A stretch of 64,000 nt of DNA from Hyaloscypha bicolor E (Eukaryota > Ascomycota > Leotiomycetes > Helotiales > Hyaloscyphaceae), in the NCBI RefSeq assembly GCF_002865645.1, contig NW_020194684.1, positions 6,115,952 through 6,179,951 on the forward strand, written 5' to 3'. The stretch's first letter is position 1. Each line of letters starts with the position of its first letter. Below the pieces are notes generated by a model. The model was not told where the DNA came from. It did no database searches and was given only the letters and a program-made list of their open reading frames with translations. Shown piece by piece: positions 12,972-24,330 of this stretch. A program made the translations under genes and the position numbers.

Positions 12972-13896
12972 ATGTCAGACTCTAGCTCCGACTCAAGCTG
13001 GCCTTCCCTTGCCTGGTCCAACATACCAATCGATCGGTACAAGCCTGACCCCCCAAGAAAGAAGGGGCCCACCTTTTGGTAAGCATTATCGTCTTGTCGA
13101 TCGACTTTGAAGCTAACGGACCCAGGAATTCGCACCAACTGGTCACTCTGTTTGCAGGGCAGAATAAAGAGGCCAAGTCTTTCCTCATTCACAAAGACTT
13201 CGCCTGCCACTATTCCCCAGTCCTAAAAGCAGCACTTAATAGCAACTTCATCGAAGGCCAGACTCAGAGCTATCGAATGGAAGAGGACAACCACGAGGCC
13301 GTTCATCTGCTAATCCATTGTAAGTGCTAGAAGACCCATCTACTATTTCAATTATCTCATGACTTTCTCGTGGTGCAATGTTTCTGCTCTCGAAACAATC
13401 TTTGTCCCGCAATTGCTAACTTTCTTATTCGTCAGGGTTCTACACGCAGGTCCTGGATACTCAACAGCCAAAAGAACGATTAACCGGAAAGCCAAAAGAC
13501 AACGAAGACCTCGCCTTGATCCAGCTCTGGATTCTGGCAGACAAGCTCCTCATCCCAGAACTTCAAAATCTAGTTACTGGCAGGATCGATTCTATTCGCC
13601 GGATCACTCAAGCTATTCCCACTGGCTGCCTTCAATCCGTGTACAAGGATACCTCTGCAGGAAGTCCGCTTCGTCGTTGGTTTGTCCATCAATGCGCTGC
13701 TCAGGGGAGCCGGATTGGTTTACCGAGCACCCTGAAGACTTCCCGCATGAGATGCTCATCGATTTTGCGGCTGTGTGGAGCAGGAAGATGCAGGAGGCAA
13801 CGAAATTCGGACTTATGGAGGAGACTAATATCACTGATTTCGAGGTTGAGAATCCAGAGTAATGGAGACCTTGGGCAGGAAAGATGGTGTACTTGA
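12972..13896 (+). pseudogene. BTB/POZ-domain protein gene with C-terminal frameshift
   Basis: Exons 12972-13078, 13126-13319 and 13436 onward join cleanly. The product has the BTB core: LVTLFAG, then IHKDFACHYSPVLKAALNSN, then a FYTQVLD helix and LWILADKLLIPELQNLV. After SPLRRWFVHQCAAQG the family continues with a WxxxxPEDFPHEML block. Here that block is present (13710-13862) but one frame away, so the reading frame runs into unrelated sequence and stops at 13896. The simplest cause is a one-base loss near 13700. As read, the protein keeps the BTB fold but has a foreign 60-residue tail. It could also be a sequencing error, or a young pseudogene. Paralogs flank it on both sides. Confidence 0.72.
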
Positions 13897-14365
13897 GAAA
13901 ACTTTACATTTCTATCTAGCTCAACGCTATTATCTCGAGGCATCGGGAAGATGGAGTTGGTGTTTGTCTGTGTTTCCTAGCGGTGTGCCAGTTTGTACTT
14001 CATGTGGTAGATAGTCGTGAGCCACGAGGTATTTGGGCAAATGAAGTCTTTTTCGATTATGGAACTCTCCGTAAATGTGTTCTTGAAAACTTGATCTTCG
14101 TCCACGACGCGTTGGGTGTCTTTCTACCCTGGGTAATCGGCACACTCGCCTTTTGATGCTACTAGCAAATAGCAATTCGGATTCACCTTAAATAACCCAT
14201 ACGACTTCGACCTTCGCCTGACACCTTATTTACACATATTCACCTTGGTACCTCGGTCGCCTCCTTCCATTATAAATCTCGTTGATCCTTCCACCACAAT
14301 CCATATCCTATCCTAGCTACCCACCTTCGAGGATCTCTGAACCATCAAACCTCGATCACGGAACC

Positions 14366-15122
14366 ATGGCCGGCACTGCAACCTCTTCCTCTGCTCGTCC
14401 TGCAGGCAGTCCAAAGACTAAGAAAAACCCATCCCTCGAGTAAGATATTTGCCTTATCCATGGGACCTTCGATCTAACTTGCATGCAGGAATCCGTTTGC
14501 CCTGGTGACACTCTATGCTGGCAATGAAGAAAATGCCAAACCCTTCAAGTTGCACACAGATTTTGCCTGCCATTATTCCCCCGTATTCAAAGCAGCGTTC
14601 AACAGCGGCTTCACCGAAGGGCAATATCAAGAATATCGACTGGATGTGGAGGAGGAGGAAGTTGTCCGCCTCCTAGTCGAGTGGTTCTATACGCAAGCCT
14701 TGAATACTCGCCAGCCGGAAGAGAAGTTGGACGATGCGGCGACCATGGAGGAAGACCTCATTCTAGCCAAACTTTGCGTGCTTGCGGATAAACTCCTACT
14801 GCCTCAAATGCAGAATCAAGTTTTAGACAGAGTACAAGAGATCCGCAACGCGGCTGGGCGAATACCTACAGAATGTTTACATTACGTCTACAACAACACG
14901 CCGCCGGGAAGCCCTCTACGTCGGTGGTATGTGTATGAATGTGCTTCGTGGCTTGATAGAAATTGGTTGGCGGATCACACTGATCAACTTCCACACGAGA
15001 TGCTTATTGAACTCACCATATTCTTTTGCTCTTACGTCAATGATCTGCCAAATCCACTGCTGGCTGATTTGAGGAATCTCCATTCGGTGGCTGACTTCCA
15101 CGTCAAGATTCCCAATAATTGA
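14366..15122 (+). CDS. BTB/POZ-domain protein
   Basis: Two exons (14366-14439, 14489-15122) give 235 residues. A short Ser/Ala-rich N-terminus is followed by the BTB core: FALVTLYAGNEENAKPFKLH, FACHYSPVFKAAFNSGFTEG, the EWFYTQAL helix, and LCVLADKLLLPQMQNQVLD; the C-terminal BACK-like part has SPLRRWYVYECAS and LPHEMLIELTIFF. BTB domains dimerise and often bind Cullin-3, but this short fungal class has no known partner. The intron position, inside the codon before the core, is shared with the neighbouring paralogs, which supports tandem duplication. All key blocks are present, so this copy appears intact. Confidence 0.85.
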
Positions 15123-16708
15123 CTGATCTCGGCACAAGGTCAGTGTGCTTCGACACAACTCTCGGTTTGGCAGGATGTGGCTTAGGCAGTTTCAGGGTAC
15201 CATTTCAATGATAAAGGATGAAGACCATATATCGGGCATTGCTTAGGATTGTTTCGATGGTCTCGGAGGCAGGGGTGCTTTACCTTGTGCTTCATGTGGC
15301 AAGCACTTGCAAATTAGTGGTATTTCAAGCAAATAAATATGCTTTTTAAGCATAAAACTCTCTGAACTTCTAATGAATTTGATTGTTAGCCCATGTTTTA
15401 TTCCATTCAATGGTTCGTTTATCGCTATACTTTCCGTCTTGACTCGAAAGCCTTCCTTAAATATCCTGGCTATTATTCTCGGCAGATACTTCTCGAGGCT
15501 ATTACCACTCTTTCTATATAGTCCAAGGCAAAGACTCGGCCAAAGACAAAGACGGAAAATTATAAGGTTGAGATCCCGGATTAATAAGCGCCCAGGGCAA
15601 CAGAAGGCATTAGTCAGTCATTATTTGGTACAGGTAATAGCTTTAAGATATACAGACCAATCGAATTATAGGAAAGGGAAAGGTCGAGGTTAAGGGCGAT
15701 TTACTAGAGAATCTAATATAATGTCCTATCTCGGAAGGGATATTAACCTACCTATTATAATTATCTAAGATATACGTTAATTCTTTACCAGGAGGGAAAT
15801 AGTTATCTGAGAGGGTTTCTACTATTTATACCTTTCTCTCCACAGAATTTACAAGCACTTGTACTGGGGGCTTTTCTTTTTTAAAATAATACAAACATGA
15901 ATACCAATTTGCTTTATCATGATATTGAAGTCTTGAAGTCTTGAAGTTTTGCTCAAAGAGTTTCCTCAGCATTATGCATTCTCCTTGCAACGTGCTCACA
16001 GACAAGCATACTCGCGAATCGCATCTAGACCATGGACCCTTGTCCCGGTACCAATGCTCAAGGAAACGATAGCTGTGGCGGCCTATATTCCCCAGCCGGC
16101 TGGTTGTTCTCATGACTGTACGAAGTACTATAATAACGTCTTGTGATTTTGACCGAGGATGATAGCTTGAGACGCCACTTCACTTTTGAATAAGCATATA
16201 AAGTTGTCAGATCCCCAGGATTCTCGAGAATGTGTTGAGTGGGTTGATCAATTGGTGGTGTAAACTCACCTTGAAGCTATTGCACCGCCAACACTTCAAC
16301 AATACAGCGTTTTTACAAGACCATTTTCTTTCCAAGTAAATGCAATTAGATCCCCGAATAGCTAGCAGAAGTACTGGTTATTTTTGTTTTGATTTGTTAG
16401 TTCGCTGTCCACGTTTATCTACGTCTTTCGGGGAGGTGCTGAACGCGAAGGGCGGGAGACGCTTTCAGTTTCTTCGTGGTTGTAAATTCACTCTGATGCG
16501 AGGCTAAAGCTTGGCGTAACTTCCAGTTTCGAAGTCATCTTTCCTTTCCTACTACAACTCGTCAAAACTCAGAGCTCTTCTGGAAAATCAACCTTCCCTG
16601 GCAATAGAAGGCAACGCTGATCTTATCAATTGGCCGCGTCAGTAATCCCTCCAAGGACAAGTGATCCCCGACAATAGCTGCTGACTCTTGCTGGGCAGGC
16701 ACGAAAAG
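15123..16708. repeat. Gene-poor, AT-rich stretch with repeat-like DNA
   Basis: No gene is recognised. The part from about 15370 to 15900 is AT-rich with TA-rich words and blocks such as a repeated CGGCCAAAGACAAAGACGG-like motif, as seen in point-mutated fungal repeats. A 95-codon minus-strand frame at 15826-16113 has no recognisable domain. The last 250 bp are probably promoter for the BTB gene starting at 16709. Confidence 0.45.
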
Positions 16709-17494
16709 ATGGCGACCGCAAGCTCAGGGTCTGGTGCTCTCACCCAGTCGCCTTCCCCTTCCACATCGACGGCCGATACAAGCACCAACAATGAAGATGT
16801 GAATAGAGACCCAAACTTCTCGTACGTTCTTCAAACTTGAATTGAGTCTGACAATTTGTTAACAAGCGGCAGAAACATGGACGAAGTGGTGACTCTTATT
16901 GCAGAACCGCATCACCGAGAACTGGACACCAAGAACAAGTTCATTGTGCACAAAAGTTTTGCTTGCCACTATTCTCCTGTCTTAAAGGATTTCTTCGACA
17001 ACGAGAACGTGGACCGCCGGCTTCGCAAATATCACCTTCGCGGTACTAGCTCTAATACCGCCCAGCTCCTATTACAATGGATCTACACACAGAAGGTAGA
17101 TATTGGAAAAATCGCTGAGCGGCCCGAAGGAGAGGCCAAGAGCCAAAGTTTGGTTTTTCTTTGGGTGCTGGCTGAGAACCTTCAAATCCCTCGATTACAA
17201 AACGCTGTTATACGCGAGCTGCAGGCATTGAGAGACCGCGGTGAACCAGTTCCCACCCTCTCTCTGAAGCACGTGTATGAGAATTTTCCACGAGCCAACC
17301 CACTTCGCCGATTGCTTCTCCATCAATGTGCTGGCGGTCTTAGCAAGTGGTACACCGACAATCCAGAGCAATTCCCAAAGGATATGTTACTCGAGTTGAC
17401 TGTTTATCTCAGCAAAGCAGTGCAGTCAGGTACGAGTGCCAAAGATCTGAGGGAGAACACAAATCTTTCCGACTACTTTGTTCCAGAAGCTTGA
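16709..17494 (+). CDS. BTB/POZ-domain protein
   Basis: Exons 16709-16821 and 16867-17494 give 246 residues. The N-terminal 35 residues are Ser/Thr-rich. The BTB core reads VVTLIAEPHHRELDTKNKF, then IVHKSFACHYSPVLKDFF, a QWIYTQKVDIG helix and LWVLAENLQIPRLQNAV; the C-terminal part has NPLRRLLLHQCAGGL and FPKDMLLELTVYL. It is more diverged from the 14.4-kb copy in the segment after the HYSPVLK word. The intron phase and position match the paralogs. No lesions are seen. Confidence 0.85.
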
Positions 17495-18043
17495 ACTAAG
17501 GGTAAGCTGAGTCCCTGAATAAATTTGAAGGAGGCTAACAAGTAGAAAAAGTTCACTCGTCAATTTGGCTTACAGGGGGTGAGTAGCGAAGTTGCGGGGG
17601 TTCACCGATGTAAGAGAAGATTCTCCAAGATGCTTCTCTGATTAGATTGACTGGATCATGCATGATGGTTCGGGATTTGGGAGATGCCTTGTAAAATAGC
17701 AAGAAAAGCATACTGGGAAAGACTAAATCGCAAAATGAACCAAGTAATTGCATTTCCTCTTCATCAAAGTGACGGTGATAAATTGAACCCAATTTCTCGA
17801 AGATCGTGAAACTGAACTTTTGGTGTACCTGCAAATCCACTGTTGATACAACTTCTTACCGGATTTAAAAGGCCTTGATCTCAGCTCCTCGACTCGAACC
17901 TCCTTCTTTCCTTCAACATCAGCCACGCCGACAAGCAACCTAACAACAACATCTTATTGTTGAGAAAATCTGGTAAGATTACTTTAAGACTCTTCTGCTC
18001 TTCTACTCGGAAGTTGACAGTGCCTCAGTGCAGATCAGACAAG
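17495..18043. other. Intergenic, nothing recognised
   Basis: About 550 bp between two members of the BTB cluster. Short minus-strand frames exist but none resembles a protein family. Confidence 0.4.
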
Positions 18044-18440
18044 ATGGCGAGCACGCAGACTCCAGCGGCAGCGCCTTCACCTTTGACACTAACATCCACC
18101 AACACCGCGGCACAGAAGAAACCAAAAACGAAAGTACCAAGTCTTACGTACATATTTAAGTTTAGTTCCTAGCCTGTGAAAGTACGAAGAGGATCTTTTC
18201 CCGATCGTTCACTCTTCGTTCGAAAAGGGGAATGGAAATGATGGCTGAACACTTTTGGTACTAGGAAGCCTGCCGAGCTGGTTACACTCTCTGCTGTCAA
18301 GAGTGATGAAAAGTTCATTGCCCATAAAGAATTCGCCTGCTACTACACTACTCCCCAGTCCTCAAGGCGGCGTTCAACAGCAACTTCATCGAAGGCCAAA
18401 TATATAAGAAATCGAACATGAACCGAAGAGGAAACTTAAC
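18044..18440 (+). pseudogene. Truncated BTB/POZ paralog
   Basis: An ATG at 18044 opens a Ser/Thr/Ala-rich N-terminus ending KKPKTKVPSLT at an intron donor-like GTACAT, as in the paralogs. After the presumed intron the core resumes with KPAELVTLSAVKSDEKFIAH and KEFACYY, then a small duplication in an ACTACACTACT tract shifts the frame, so the expected SPVLKAAFNSNFIEGQ is readable only in another frame (about 18353-18400). Nothing of the C-terminal half is found downstream. It is a broken fifth member of the local cluster. Confidence 0.75.
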
Positions 18441-18849
18441 TTAACATCGATTCGTCAATTCCACAATACATTGGACTTGATCTTCGCAAATGCTAGGCTT
18501 GTAAAAGTCCTTCCTTGCTCTGCGCCGTCAAATGCAACAATTCATGTCAAGGTATCTATACCCATCATTAGCGAGGCGGAGCTCAGGAAACATCAGGCTG
18601 AATAGAGGTTAATTCCAACGTGAACGGAACAAAAGGCCAAGGTCTCCTTTCCAACATGAAATTCATTAATTGTACAGCGAGTAACAAGTTGGAATTGTGC
18701 CACAATCTAAATTATTTCATGAAACGTCTATACATGGACGGGGATTGCATTGCGACGGCTGCAAAGAATGGTCTTCAGACGTCGATCACTTGAAATTTTA
18801 TTCTGACAGCAACTCGATTGACTTCTTTCACAAATCAAACAGTGGAAGT

Positions 18850-19405
18850 ATGCCTCGACTCAATCTTCAATGCCTTGTCTTGCTCGGACTCTCACTCAGG
18901 TAGGTGGTGTTCAATTTCAATGCCAGCAAAAAACTAACCCAGCAAATCACTCCCATCCTCTCCGCCGCACCACCCTTCAAAATCCTAGTCGAAACACCCG
19001 GCCTCCCCTCCTTCGTCGCCAAATGGCTCACCGTAAACGGGACGACCAGCTTTCCCGAATCCGCAGGCCCAATCTGCTACCTCTGACAACAGCCAGCTCT
19101 TCATCGGGGATCCAAGCCATCCTGTTGCTGTGAAGGTTAACCGGACATCTAATTCTGTGCTGGTTGCTGGGAACACGGCGGTGCAGGGAAAGACCACAGG
19201 CCCGTTGGTGCAGAGTGTGGGGTGGGTGATGACGGGGTGGAGTGTGGATAATGAGAAGTTGAGCTTGGGGTGGACAGTGGCGGGGATGGGGAATGCGAGT
19301 TTTGTTTATTCGAATTCGAACGTTTGGGCGGTTTTTGGGGATGTTGGTGCGGACAATGTTAGTGAGATGAGATATCATGCGAATCTGGTTCCTAGTTTTT
19401 CTTAG
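18850..19405 (+). pseudogene. Broken secreted-protein gene
   Basis: An ATG at 18850 starts a signal-peptide-like segment MPRLNLQCLVLLGLSLR that is cut by an in-frame TAG at 18901-18903. The same frame then continues as VVFNFNASKKLTQQITPILS and on to GPICYL, where it ends at TGA 19084. One base further the coding signal resumes (SDNSQLFIGDPSHPVAVKVN) and stays open to 19405, ending in a Trp/Gly/Val-rich region (WVMTGWSVDNEKLSLGWTVA). One nonsense change and one single-base shift therefore separate it from a protein of about 180 residues. An intron cannot remove the TAG without becoming about 27 nt long. The family is not recognised. Confidence 0.6.
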
Positions 19406-19610
19406 GACAAGGGACCTGCTGGAGGTTGAGTTGCGAGGGGCTGCAGTGATTTGATGATCAAGATAGGAGCAAACTTGCATAGACTATATGTCCCGACTTC
19501 TCTCGAGCACTTGAGCTTCCATGCGATCCAATAAACTAGGAAGGAGAGGAGTAATCATCTGAAACTCTTTCACTTCCTCGAGAAGGGTTTGATTCTTGTC
19601 TATTAAGAGT

Positions 19611-20929
19611 CTATGACTGTGATTTGATCATGAAGATCTGCGCGGTTTTAGTTCTCGGAAGAAATGATACGAAGGGAAATTTTACCTGATTCAATGACGC
19701 CACATCCATATGCGCCAGCCGTTTCTGAGCAATGTTTCGTGCTCTAACGGCGTGTCTACCCTGCATCATAGGCGTAGAGCGACCACTAGACTCGACTGTA
19801 AGAGGTGTTGAAGGGGTGCTGTCCTTGGTCGAAGTCTGAGTAGATTCCGCAGATTCAGCATCGTTCTCAGCCTCTTTGGCCTTGTCTCGTTTCGACTTCT
19901 TCTTTCTCTTTGACTCCTTTTCGGCCATCTCCACATCAGAAGTTGCCTTCTCTTTCTTCTCTTTCTTTTCCTTCTTCCGCTTCTTGATCTCGATATCGTC
20001 CTCACTTTCCTCCGACACCCGCTGCTTTCGGTCCTTCTTGGACTTCTTTTTCGAGATCTTCACCTCCCCCATTGCCGCAGCAACTTCTTCAGCACCGTCA
20101 AGAGTAGTTGATGACTTCCGCCTCCTCTTCGATTTCTTGACTTTGATAGCCACAACCTCGGCGTCGGTCTCCAGCACCTCTATTTTCCGCTTTTTGGATT
20201 TTCGGGGCTGGGGCTCTACCACAGCAGCTTCATTGTCTGATTTCGATGAAGAACAATCAGTTGAGTCGTCAATACTTCCTGCGGCAAGCCTCCGTATCCT
20301 CTCCGCCTCCGAATCAATCAAGTGTTGAATCTTATCACCCTAGTAATGAGTGTCAGCAATTGCCCGATACAGATTGATTTGGGCAAACTGGGATATTGTC
20401 TTGGGAGAATTCTATGAGACCATTTAGAATAGGAAAGGGTTATCTCCTAACACTTACAATCAGAAAGCCCCCAGGGACGAAACGAATACTCCCCCATCTC
20501 CGCTCCGTATAAATCGCCCTCTTCAAATCTTCCCTCGATTTCTGCTCTCTCTCCAATTCTTCCTCGTCTTTCCCGTTCAATCGCCCTAGTAAATTTGTGA
20601 ACGCATCAAGGCCTGTGCATTCTCCATGGCCTACACCGCTTCCAATCTTCGCCCCAAGGCCGAGATTATCGTCCTTGACGGAGACTCGGATATGTGATGC
20701 GTTGGCAGCGGTGTGGAATTCAGCGTGGGCAGCATTCTTGGCTCCGAGGTAGTCGCCTGGCTGCCAGCCTTGGGAGGTCATAATCTTGAGGCCGAAGGAT
20801 TCGGTGTCGTTGGTCCATTTTGTGTTATTTGGATCGTGGGACAATTTCATTCGCCTGCAGATTTCTTGTTAGCATTATATTGAACCAAGGATCATGGGAG
20901 AATTACTTCTTGGGCGCTGCGAGTCCCAT
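19611..20929 (-). CDS. PXR1: PXR1/PinX1-like G-patch nucleolar protein
   Basis: Four exons (20929-20907, 20854-20458, 20339-19686, 19637-19611) give 366 residues. The start MGLAAPKKRMKLSHDPNNTK is the conserved beginning of PinX1/Pxr1. The G-patch follows (FGLKIMTSQGWQPGDYLGAK, then SHIRVSVKDDNLGLGAK), and then the GLDAFTNLLGRLNGK box. The C-terminal half is a Lys/Glu/Ser-rich nucleolar-type tail with long KKRKKEKKEKKEK runs. The last 27-nt exon restores the family C-terminus SLN-x-IFMIK, which is missed without splicing. The protein acts in rRNA and snoRNA maturation with the helicase Prp43, and PinX1 also inhibits telomerase. It is divergent from the coiled-coil gene at 21178 (248 bp apart). 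Confidence 0.92.
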
Positions 20930-21177
20930 CTTTGCTTGTGGTGGAAAGCAGAGCGGGAGATTCGTTATCGTGAAAAAAGTTCTGGGGGTCGGAAATCTTG
21001 GTGGAGTCGATTTTGCCCCCGACTACGCTAGTGTGTGATTGGTCAAAATTTCACTTCCCAGACCCTCGACTTTCTTCTATTAGCACGAAACACGAAACAA
21101 TCCGTTGGATTCTACCTTGTTTGAACCGGAGGAGAAGCCTGTTTGTACTCTCGAGAAGTCACGTCCGCGTTCTGACA

Positions 21178-21722
21178 ATGGCGTCACGTGAAGCTCGCAA
21201 AAGCCAGCCGACAGCTCAAGCATCTGAGTCCGAGGAGGAGAACTCGCAGCAAAGCTCCCAGGAAGCCGACATGCAGGTGCTGAAAGCTGCTCGGAATGTC
21301 GTCTCAACTGTGAGGATTCCTCGGATATAGTTCTGGAGCAAATATACTGACTTGAATCTAGATGAAGAATCGTCGCGAGTCCAAGCGGAAAGCCATCGAA
21401 GGAGATTTGAAGAAACGCGTAGCAGACATCAGTGCCAAGCTTGATGCTCATTTCGAGTCTAGGAAAAACAGAGTGTAAGTGATGCTTGCCACCTTCCTCT
21501 CAACCAGTTTGCAAGCTGACTCTCCCTAATAGTACCAAGCTTCAGAATGCTCAATGGGCTAGACTCGACGCTCTGAACAAGAAACGAGAAGCTATCGAGG
21601 CTCAGATTCTCAACAGCATGAAGGCAATTGAGCTTCAGACTACAAACATCTCGTCTGAACTCGCAGCCACGTATGATGGTCGCGTCGAAGAGATTGAAGA
21701 TGGCGCTTCTCCAAGAAGCTAA
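21178..21722 (+). CDS. Small coiled-coil protein, unknown function
   Basis: Exons 21178-21309, 21362-21474 and 21533-21722 join to 144 residues. The first 40 residues are acidic and polar (SESEEENSQQSSQEADMQVL). The remainder is helical and charged with heptad-like spacing (RRESKRKAIEGDLKKRVADI, then KLQNAQWARLDALNKKREAI), ending in an acidic EEIEDG tail. This suggests a small coiled-coil subunit of a larger complex. No family can be assigned. It shares a 248-bp divergent promoter region with PXR1. Confidence 0.7.
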
Positions 21723-22041
21723 GGGTCTAACAGGTGAGTGCTGAACTCTTACGTATGCTTGATCAAGGACTAACTTGAGGAACAGAAAGGACGAAAATAT
21801 TGCTACATAGATTTGCTATACACATACCATTGTACCACTCACCTGCAAGGCGTTAGGAAGGATTTGGCGGAGATACCTCTGGGAGTTCATTTTGCAAACA
21901 TTAGCACACATTATACACACCGTATATACCTCTGTCCGGGGACCATGCATAAGCCGTGAATTCCTTAATCCGACATTTCCATTCCATGAAGTTGTTGACC
22001 AAACGCCATCAATGCCAATTGTGCCCGTCCGTACTCGTACA

Positions 22042-22802
22042 TTAAAACCCTCTTTCCGGCCTCGACCATCCAGCCAGTTTCCCCAGCTCCCCAATCCCGT
22101 CTCTAATCGTATCAACCACCACCTTGACCATTCCTTGCCTCTTATTCTTCCCTTGTGCCGCCGACCCAGGCATGCCGGGCTCCTCACTACCCATCGTTGG
22201 TAACACGTTATCGCTTGCAGAAAGGGAGACGAAGAGGGAGAATGGGACCAGCCACACGCAGAGCCCAAAGTATGATGCAATTTCCGTGAACGTAGGGAGA
22301 CTGGAGGGGTCGTATCGGGACGCGGGGTAGGACATAAGTGTCGAGGTGGAGAAGTGTGTGAACCAGACCCAGTGATTTAGCAGCACGAGACCTGTATCTT
22401 CCATCAGCATTCAAGCTTGCTTGCAGGTGGGAGAAGCCCGTACCGCAAGATGTTACAAACAGGGGGTCGGAGAGCTTGACAATTGGGAATCGCCGCATGT
22501 TGCCAAGGTATACGACATGAGACACGATGCTCAGGAGTGACAGCCAGAACGGGAAGCCATCTATGAGGCAGAGCAGAACTTGGATTGAGATCACGGCGTA
22601 TATGAGGCGTGTGAGGAATTTCTTAGCAAACACGGTATGTTCTTCGACGAGTTCGGAGAGGTAATAGAGTCCCGATGCTGTTAAATCTGTAAGCATCCGG
22701 CATCCATCTCCTTGGACTCAAAGGGGATGTACCTATGGCGAGGGTCAGGAACCCAAAGCCCAGCGCGAGACCTATATACCCGACGAGTGGTAGGATCCAC
22801 AT
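22042..22802 (-). CDS. SVP26: Svp26/Erv26/TEX261 ER-Golgi cargo receptor
   Basis: Exons 22802-22733, 22677-22444 and 22391-22042 give 217 residues. The family (four membrane spans) packages Golgi mannosyltransferases and alkaline phosphatase into COPII vesicles. Diagnostic is the segment across intron 1, AIASGLYYLSELVEEHTVFA, followed by hydrophobic helices (LIYAVISIQVLLCLIDGFPF, then WLSLLSIVSHVVYL), the NMRRFP motif, FSTSTLMSYPASRY and a final helix FGLCVWLVPFSLFVSLSA. The tail is basic and cytosolic. Start codon 22802 lies 304 bp from that of BUD23 on the other strand. Confidence 0.9.
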
Positions 22803-23106
22803 CTTGTTCAACGAGTTTGCTATGAGACTTGCATGTCTGAGAGAAGTGGTATTGTTGAAAGATCGACTGGAACGCAGCCAGGGGGACGTGGGACGTGTTC
22901 TGATCTCCCCAGACTTTCACGCGGCCGCGAATGCCGAGCCCACCAAAAAGTTTCACCGAAAAGAGTGGTTTGCGATGACATGCTATGAAAAAGATTCTAG
23001 ACTCGACGCGCAAGAGTTGCAAGTACAAAGATACATCTAAAAACTTGCTGGGAATCGCATGAAGTAGTCTTGGTCCATCTGCTTCGGCAGATTTTAACCC
23101 GCCATC

Positions 23107-24002
23107 ATGTCTCGTCCAGAAGACACCCTGTGAGCAACCCCTCCATCTTGAAGAAGAATGCGACTGACAAAGTCTTCAGTCCCCCAGATCTCCATTATAA
23201 TGACACAGAAGCAAGGAAATACACCACCTCTTCTCGAATACAAAACATTCAGGCTTCCATGACCAACCGCGCCCTCGAGCTCCTCGCCCTCTCCTGCCCC
23301 TCCGTCATCCTCGATGTCGGCTGCGGTTCTGGCCTCTCAGGCGAAATTCTCTCTTCTATCGACCCTTCAGAAGGCGGTCCTCATGTATGGGTTGGAATGG
23401 ATATATCAGCGTCTATGCTCGATGTCGCTCTTCAACGAGACGTGGAGGGCGATCTGATGCTCGCAGATATTGGACAAGGAGTCCCCTTCCGAGCTGGTAG
23501 TTTCGATGCAGCGATTTCGATAAGTGCGATACAATGGCTTTGTAATGCAGAGAGCAGTGAGGTTTCATCGGCGGGGAGGCTATCGAGATTCTTTAACGGG
23601 TTGTATGCCAGTTTGAAGAGAGGGGGACGAGCGGTTTGTCAGTTCTATCCGAAGAATGAGCAACAGAGGACGATGATCAGCGGCGCAGCGATCAAGGCTG
23701 GATTTGGAGCGGGTATCTTGGAGGATGATCCTGGAACGAAGAATAGCAAGCTCTATTTGGTGTTGACGGTTGGTGGCTCCGCTGATGAGGGAACTGGTGG
23801 GGATATCACTGGGGTGGTGAAGGGGATGGAGGGTGTGGATGTTCTGGATGCGAGGAAGAAGCACAGAGAGAAGGGGAGAAGAGATATCAAGAAAGGAAGC
23901 AAAGCGTGGATCTTGAGCAAGAAAGAGCAGATGGAACGGAAAGGAAAAGTGGTGAAGAATTCCTCGAAATACACTGGACGGAAAAGACATATCACGTTCT
24001 AG
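23107..24002 (+). CDS. BUD23: 18S rRNA (guanine-N7) methyltransferase Bud23
   Basis: A 23-nt first exon (23107-23129) and exon 23180-24002 give 281 residues. The N-terminus MSRPEDTLPPDLHYNDTEAR is the Bud23 signature. The SAM-binding motif I reads VILDVGCGSGLSGE, motif II VGMDISASML, and motif IV-like FDAAISISAIQWLCNA. The C-terminal part has the family's nucleolar tail: RKKHREKGRRDIKKGSKAWI and SKYTGRKR. Bud23 with Trm112 methylates a single G of 18S rRNA during 40S maturation. All core elements are present. Confidence 0.93.
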
Positions 24003-24330
24003 AAGATGGGATAAGTAGAGCTGCATTGCATGGCGTACAGTGGAGTAATTGATTTTGATACCAAGACCGGGAGCTTCAGCGAAGTTTCTGTGCATGAGCT
24101 TAAGCCTTTGTTGTACAAGACCCTGTTTGAGCCTGCCAGGACTTGAATCTTGTTGAAACAGCAATGGCAGCAGCTATAAAAAGTCTGCCACCCTGACATG
24201 GTTCAGAGAAGCATTATTCTTCCTCAGTCATTTGGAATAATCTGCGAACCTACAAGCAAAGCAAAATCGCCAAATTTCCCAGATCAGCGAATTCTTCCCG
24301 CAACCACTCCATTTTAGCAAGTCATCCAGC

